From Parasutterella secunda (GTDB lineage Bacteria; Pseudomonadota; Gammaproteobacteria; Burkholderiales; Burkholderiaceae_F): DNA of 64,000 nt. The notes beneath the pieces were generated by a model that made no database searches, was not told where the DNA came from, and worked only from the letters and a program-made list of their open reading frames with translations. Shown piece after piece: positions 61,211 through 64,000 of the stretch. The stretch spans positions 217,998 to 281,997 of the forward strand of contig NZ_JACJKX010000001.1 in the NCBI RefSeq assembly GCF_016901835.1. Reading direction: 5' to 3'. The translations under genes were made by a program, and so were the position numbers. How positions within the stretch are numbered: position 1 is the stretch's first letter; each line of letters starts with the position of its first letter.

Positions 61211-61226
61211 ACAATGCTCGCATTGT
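61211..61226. promoter_or_regulatory. 16-bp palindrome at ihfA promoter
   Basis: ACAATGC-TC-GCATTGT is a perfect palindrome that overlaps a probable -10 box (TACAAT at 61210-61215), about 30 bp before ihfA. It could be an operator or a transcript 5' hairpin. Confidence 0.5.
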
Positions 61227-61254
61227 AAAAAATCACGACTAAAGAGAGAGTGAG

Positions 61255-61581
61255 ATGGAAACAAAAACCATGACAAAAGCGGATTTGGTGGAGATGCTTT
61301 TTAACCGTATGGGCATGAATAAGCGTGATGCCAAAGTGATGGTGGATGCTTTTTTCGATGAAATCCGTGAAGCGTTGGAAAAAGGTCGCACGGTGAAATT
61401 GTCCGGTTTCGGCAATTTCCAATTGCGTGACAAAGCTCAACGTCCCGGTCGTAATCCTAAAACCGGTGAAGAGATCGCGATTACGGCCCGCCGTGTGGTG
61501 ACTTTCCATGCCAGTCAGAAGTTGAAGGAAGCGGTCGCTAAGACCCACCCCTCTTTGCGCGAAACCAACACTAACCTTTAA
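61255..61581 (+). CDS. ihfA: Integration host factor alpha subunit
   Basis: A 108-residue HU/IHF protein: [49 protein letters not shown] (arm with the Pro intercalation site) and [17 protein letters not shown]. The pheT-ihfA-merR order is conserved in betaproteobacteria. ATG 61255 or ATG 61270 could be the start; the former has GAGAGAGTGAG just upstream. Confidence 0.95.
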   Translation: METKTMTKADLVEMLFNRMGMNKRDAKVMVDAFFDEIREALEKGRTVKLSGFGNFQLRDKAQRPGRNPKTGEEIAITARRVVTFHASQKLKEAVAKTHPSLRETNTNL

Positions 61582-61599
61582 TGCTTCGGGAGGACCATT

Positions 61600-62490
61600 A
61601 TGGCTTCTGAAGAACCGGTACGCATGCTCGAGGGCGAGTCAAAGGACTTCGAGCTCACCGAATTGGATGCTCCGGAAGAAGAACTTCTGGGGCGCTACCT
61701 TCCGATTGGGGACGTGGCAAAGTCCATCGGTGTGAATCCTTCCGTGCTTCGCTTCTGGGAGCAGGAATTCCCGCAGCTGCGGCCCACAAAGCGTGGCAAT
61801 CGCCGTTACTACTGCTCGGAAGACGTGGCGCTCATTCGCACCATTCAGCACCTGCTTTATGAAGAGCACTACACCATCCTGGGTGCCCGCAATAAGATCC
61901 ATGAATTGCAGGTCCAAAATAAGGTCAAAGGAATTTTGGATGAAAAGGCGAGTGCGCCTTTGCAGATGAAGCCTAAGGAACCTGTGTTGGATCTGGCGGC
62001 TACACTTGCTGAACTTAAAGCCATCCGCAATATTTTGAATTCGCCCGCGCTGGAGGAGTCCTTGCGCCGGGAGCAGCAGGCCAAGGAGAAAGCCGAACGT
62101 GACGCGGTAGAAAATTTCGCCTTGGTATCGGAAGATTTAAACGAGCTCCTGGCGAAAGAAGCCGAGGAAGAGGCATTGGCTGCACAGGCAGCTGATGAAG
62201 AAGAGGTGCAGGAAGAAGTCACGGCGCCTCATTCCTACGACTTGGGAGCGATCGGTGTGGATAGCGACAATTTCCTGCAGCCCAGTCCTAAGATCGGGGA
62301 TTTGCCGATTTCTACATCAGAGAAAAAAGAAGAACCGGTTAAGGAAGAAAAGCCCAAGGTGGATACTTCCCACTTGGTGGTGCCGCCCTTGCCCGGTGAA
62401 CGACACGGCTTTACGATCGGTATGAAAGTCCCGAAAAATCAAGATCAATCGTTCATTTACGGTTCGTCTGTTGTGTGGAAGAAAAAATAG
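61600..62490 (+). CDS. MerR-family transcriptional regulator with long acidic tail
   Basis: A 296-residue protein. Residues about 30-100 form the MerR HTH ([58 protein letters not shown]). The remaining ~190 residues are charged, with a helical Glu/Ala-rich part ([35 protein letters not shown]) and a Pro-rich end. No metal-binding cysteines are seen in the tail, so this is not a metal-sensing MerR. The gene regularly follows ihfA in betaproteobacteria. GGGAGGA is 9 nt upstream. Confidence 0.9.
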   Translation: MASEEPVRMLEGESKDFELTELDAPEEELLGRYLPIGDVAKSIGVNPSVLRFWEQEFPQLRPTKRGNRRYYCSEDVALIRTIQHLLYEEHYTILGARNKIHELQVQNKVKGILDEKASAPLQMKPKEPVLDLAATLAELKAIRNILNSPALEESLRREQQAKEKAERDAVENFALVSEDLNELLAKEAEEEALAAQAADEEEVQEEVTAPHSYDLGAIGVDSDNFLQPSPKIGDLPISTSEKKEEPVKEEKPKVDTSHLVVPPLPGERHGFTIGMKVPKNQDQSFIYGSSVVWKKK

Positions 62491-62510
62491 AGGCAGGGAT
62501 CACAAATTGT

Positions 62511-62539
62511 TTGCCAAATGGGATGGGATTGTGTAATAT
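62511..62539 (+). promoter_or_regulatory. tRNA-Pro promoter
   Basis: TTGCCA (62511-62516), 17-bp spacer, TAATAT (62534-62539), 14 bp before the tRNA. The overlapping inverted repeat GGATGGG/CCCATCC (62521-62547) may end the merR transcript. Confidence 0.7.
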
Positions 62540-62552
62540 TCCCATCCTTACG

Positions 62553-62630
<78 letters not shown>

Positions 62631-62644
62631 TTAAATTCTGAATG

Positions 62645-62670
62645 AGAGACCGCATTGACGGTCTCTTTTC
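62645..62670 (+). terminator. tRNA-Pro terminator
   Basis: AGAGACC (62645-62651) pairs with GGTCTCT (62660-62666), followed by TTTTCG. Confidence 0.88.
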
Positions 62671-62732
62671 GTTATAGTTTCCTTCCTATATCCTCAGAAT
62701 ACTTTGTACATTAATCCTGAACTTTTCATCAA

Positions 62733-64000
62733 CTAGATGATATTTTTAGGCAGATCCACTCCAGCGCCCAATATCAATTCACGGTTGGTCTTGGAGATTT
62801 CATCCCAATAGCGCTTGACTGTGCCATCCAATCGCCAAAGTTTGATTCCACTCAATATATCCAGATACTTCGGCGTACTATCTGACGGCAGTTTTTTGTC
62901 ACTGAGACGTTTTTTGAGCATCAAAAGTAAGCTCAGAGCCAAGTAGGTAACAAACACCTTTCCTTCCAGGGCTTTCTCTTCACACTTCATTCTTCGCCCG
63001 GAGCATCGATCTTTGTAGTTACAGAAAGCTTTTTCCACCGTATCCCGATTTCGATAAATTAATAAAGCCGCCGCTGCGTCCTTAACCGTGTTGCTCATCA
63101 GCACAATCAAACCGGCTGTTTCTCTAAACTGAGCCCACTGCATCTCATCGAGCTCCCAATGCCCCAATGAGTCTTTTTTATAAAAGCGCCTAAAAAGGGG
63201 ATCGTCCGGCGCCTGTCCACTCTCTATCGCTTTTTGCTTCAATCGAGTCAGAGATTGCAGAGTATTTTCAATATCGTCCGTTTCCTTTTGCTTGCTGAAA
63301 TACACGTGGATATAAACTGTCTGATCGCTGCGGCCGCTCGTTCGAGTATTGATGACCCACGGCATCGCTTCGGTATAGCAGAAGGCTTGAATTTCTTCTC
63401 GGTAGGCTCTGGGGTGGCATAACCTCAATGCGGGCAACGCTCGTTTCATCGTTGCTTGTATAAAGCACGAGTTGCGTTTGGCTCCAATGACAAAACCGAT
63501 ATCCTGTTTAAGCATGGAGGTTAAATTGTTCAGCGAGAAAAAACCTCTGTCGAGTATTAACTGAATGGGATTTAAATCCAATTGAGTTAAGTCCAAAAAA
63601 AGATTCCTCAATAAGCTACAGTCATTCAAAGAACCGTCTAAAACCTTGTAGAAAACCGGTTCTCCGCTAATCTCATCGAGCAACAAGGCAATGTTAAATT
63701 GTGGCAGTGAATCCTCTTCCTTGTTTTTAGCGTATTTAACCTTACGGATAGTCTTAGAAAAGGAGGAAATTGAAGTGGTGTCAAAAGCCCAGTAACCGCC
63801 GTCGACCAAAGTTTGGCTGTGAGCTGCGCGACGTTTGAGATAGGAGAAGCGTTGTTCATCACTGATGGATTGGAACAGCCTGGTAATGGCTGTTGGATTA
63901 AGAGTTTGCTCTGTGGGCAAATAGGTGCGTTGAGCAAAACTCTCGAAACTGCAGACAGAAGAATGAGGCTGCAGGATTAAGAACATGGCCAAGGACAACA
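62733..64000 (-). CDS. IS1634/IS4-type DDE transposase, 5' end outside window
   Basis: The frame is open to the right edge (apparent start only a TTG at 63998), so the N-terminus is probably missing. About 421 residues are visible, with the DDE motifs YWAFDTTSIS (first Asp), LILDRGFFSL (second Asp) and LLIYRNRDTVEKAFCNYKDR (the Y-R-E segment with the catalytic Glu). It ends 100 bp after tRNA-Pro. One insertion-sequence end should lie around 62680-62730 but cannot be fixed without the other end. Confidence 0.88.
   Translation of the reverse strand, partial: LSLAMFLILQPHSSVCSFESFAQRTYLPTEQTLNPTAITRLFQSISDEQRFSYLKRRAAHSQTLVDGGYWAFDTTSISSFSKTIRKVKYAKNKEEDSLPQFNIALLLDEISGEPVFYKVLDGSLNDCSLLRNLFLDLTQLDLNPIQLILDRGFFSLNNLTSMLKQDIGFVIGAKRNSCFIQATMKRALPALRLCHPRAYREEIQAFCYTEAMPWVINTRTSGRSDQTVYIHVYFSKQKETDDIENTLQSLTRLKQKAIESGQAPDDPLFRRFYKKDSLGHWELDEMQWAQFRETAGLIVLMSNTVKDAAAALLIYRNRDTVEKAFCNYKDRCSGRRMKCEEKALEGKVFVTYLALSLLLMLKKRLSDKKLPSDSTPKYLDILSGIKLWRLDGTVKRYWDEISKTNRELILGAGVDLPKNII

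Overview
The window looks like the chromosome of an anaerobic, gut-type betaproteobacterium, most likely a Sutterellaceae (Burkholderiales) member. This is inferred from gene content and order (pheS-pheT-ihfA-merR-tRNA-Pro; a heptose/LPS core block; pyruvate formate-lyase, class I fumarase and three Dcu-type C4-dicarboxylate carriers), not from a database search.

Region 1 (1-9 kb): housekeeping genes (two DUF2721 proteins, yeaK, yqgE-ruvX-plsC, apaH, galU), then pflB-pflA. Region 2 (8-23.5 kb) centres on fumarate and dicarboxylates: class I fumarase, dcuB, a second dcu divergent from a FadR-type GntR regulator, an M20 amidohydrolase, a nickel-pincer cofactor cluster (methyltransferase-larB-larC-larE), and an argH-like/dcu/MmgE-PrpD operon. 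The promoter regions of the GntR gene and of the argH-like operon share the same 15-nt operator containing TTGTCGACAA, so one regulator probably controls both. The operon combines an argininosuccinate-lyase-type C-N lyase, a dicarboxylate carrier and an MmgE/PrpD protein. That combination would suit import and cleavage of an N-substituted aspartate to give fumarate.

Region 3 (23.7-31.5 kb): ADP-heptose genes (rfaE1-hldD-gmhB-rfaE2, each overlapping the next by 4 bp), pgi, waaC, waaA and thiD.

Region 4 (31.6-51.6 kb): a roughly 20-kb AT-rich genomic island in the 3' end of a tRNA-Met (CAU) gene. It is bounded by a 15-bp direct repeat and has matching pairs of TTACACAA integrase-arm repeats at both ends. 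It carries a P4-type integrase, AlpA-like factor, DUF3631 ATPase, MobV-like relaxase, a RhuM/zeta-toxin/metallophosphoesterase cluster with two frameshifted genes, and several unknown paralogue pairs. Its main feature is a Type ISP restriction-modification gene that appears to switch specificity by DNA inversion. The invertase gene, its promoter and the first ~1005 codons (nuclease, helicase, methylase motif I) lie between imperfect inverted repeats. On each outer side lies an alternative 3' half with a different target-recognition region. The silent right-hand half overlaps a PD-(D/E)XK-type nuclease gene, so inversion should also change that gene's transcription.

Region 5 (51.6-55.3 kb): scar tissue of the same tRNA hotspot (integrase remnant, GGTGACCA repeats), an AlbA/Schlafen-type regulator flanked by ACTGTC/GACAGT operator arrays, and a bioB whose motifs are unlike the usual proteobacterial form. 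Region 6 (55.3-64 kb): two tandem-domain universal stress proteins, pheS-pheT-ihfA-merR, tRNA-Pro (GGG) and an IS1634/IS4-type transposase running off the right edge.
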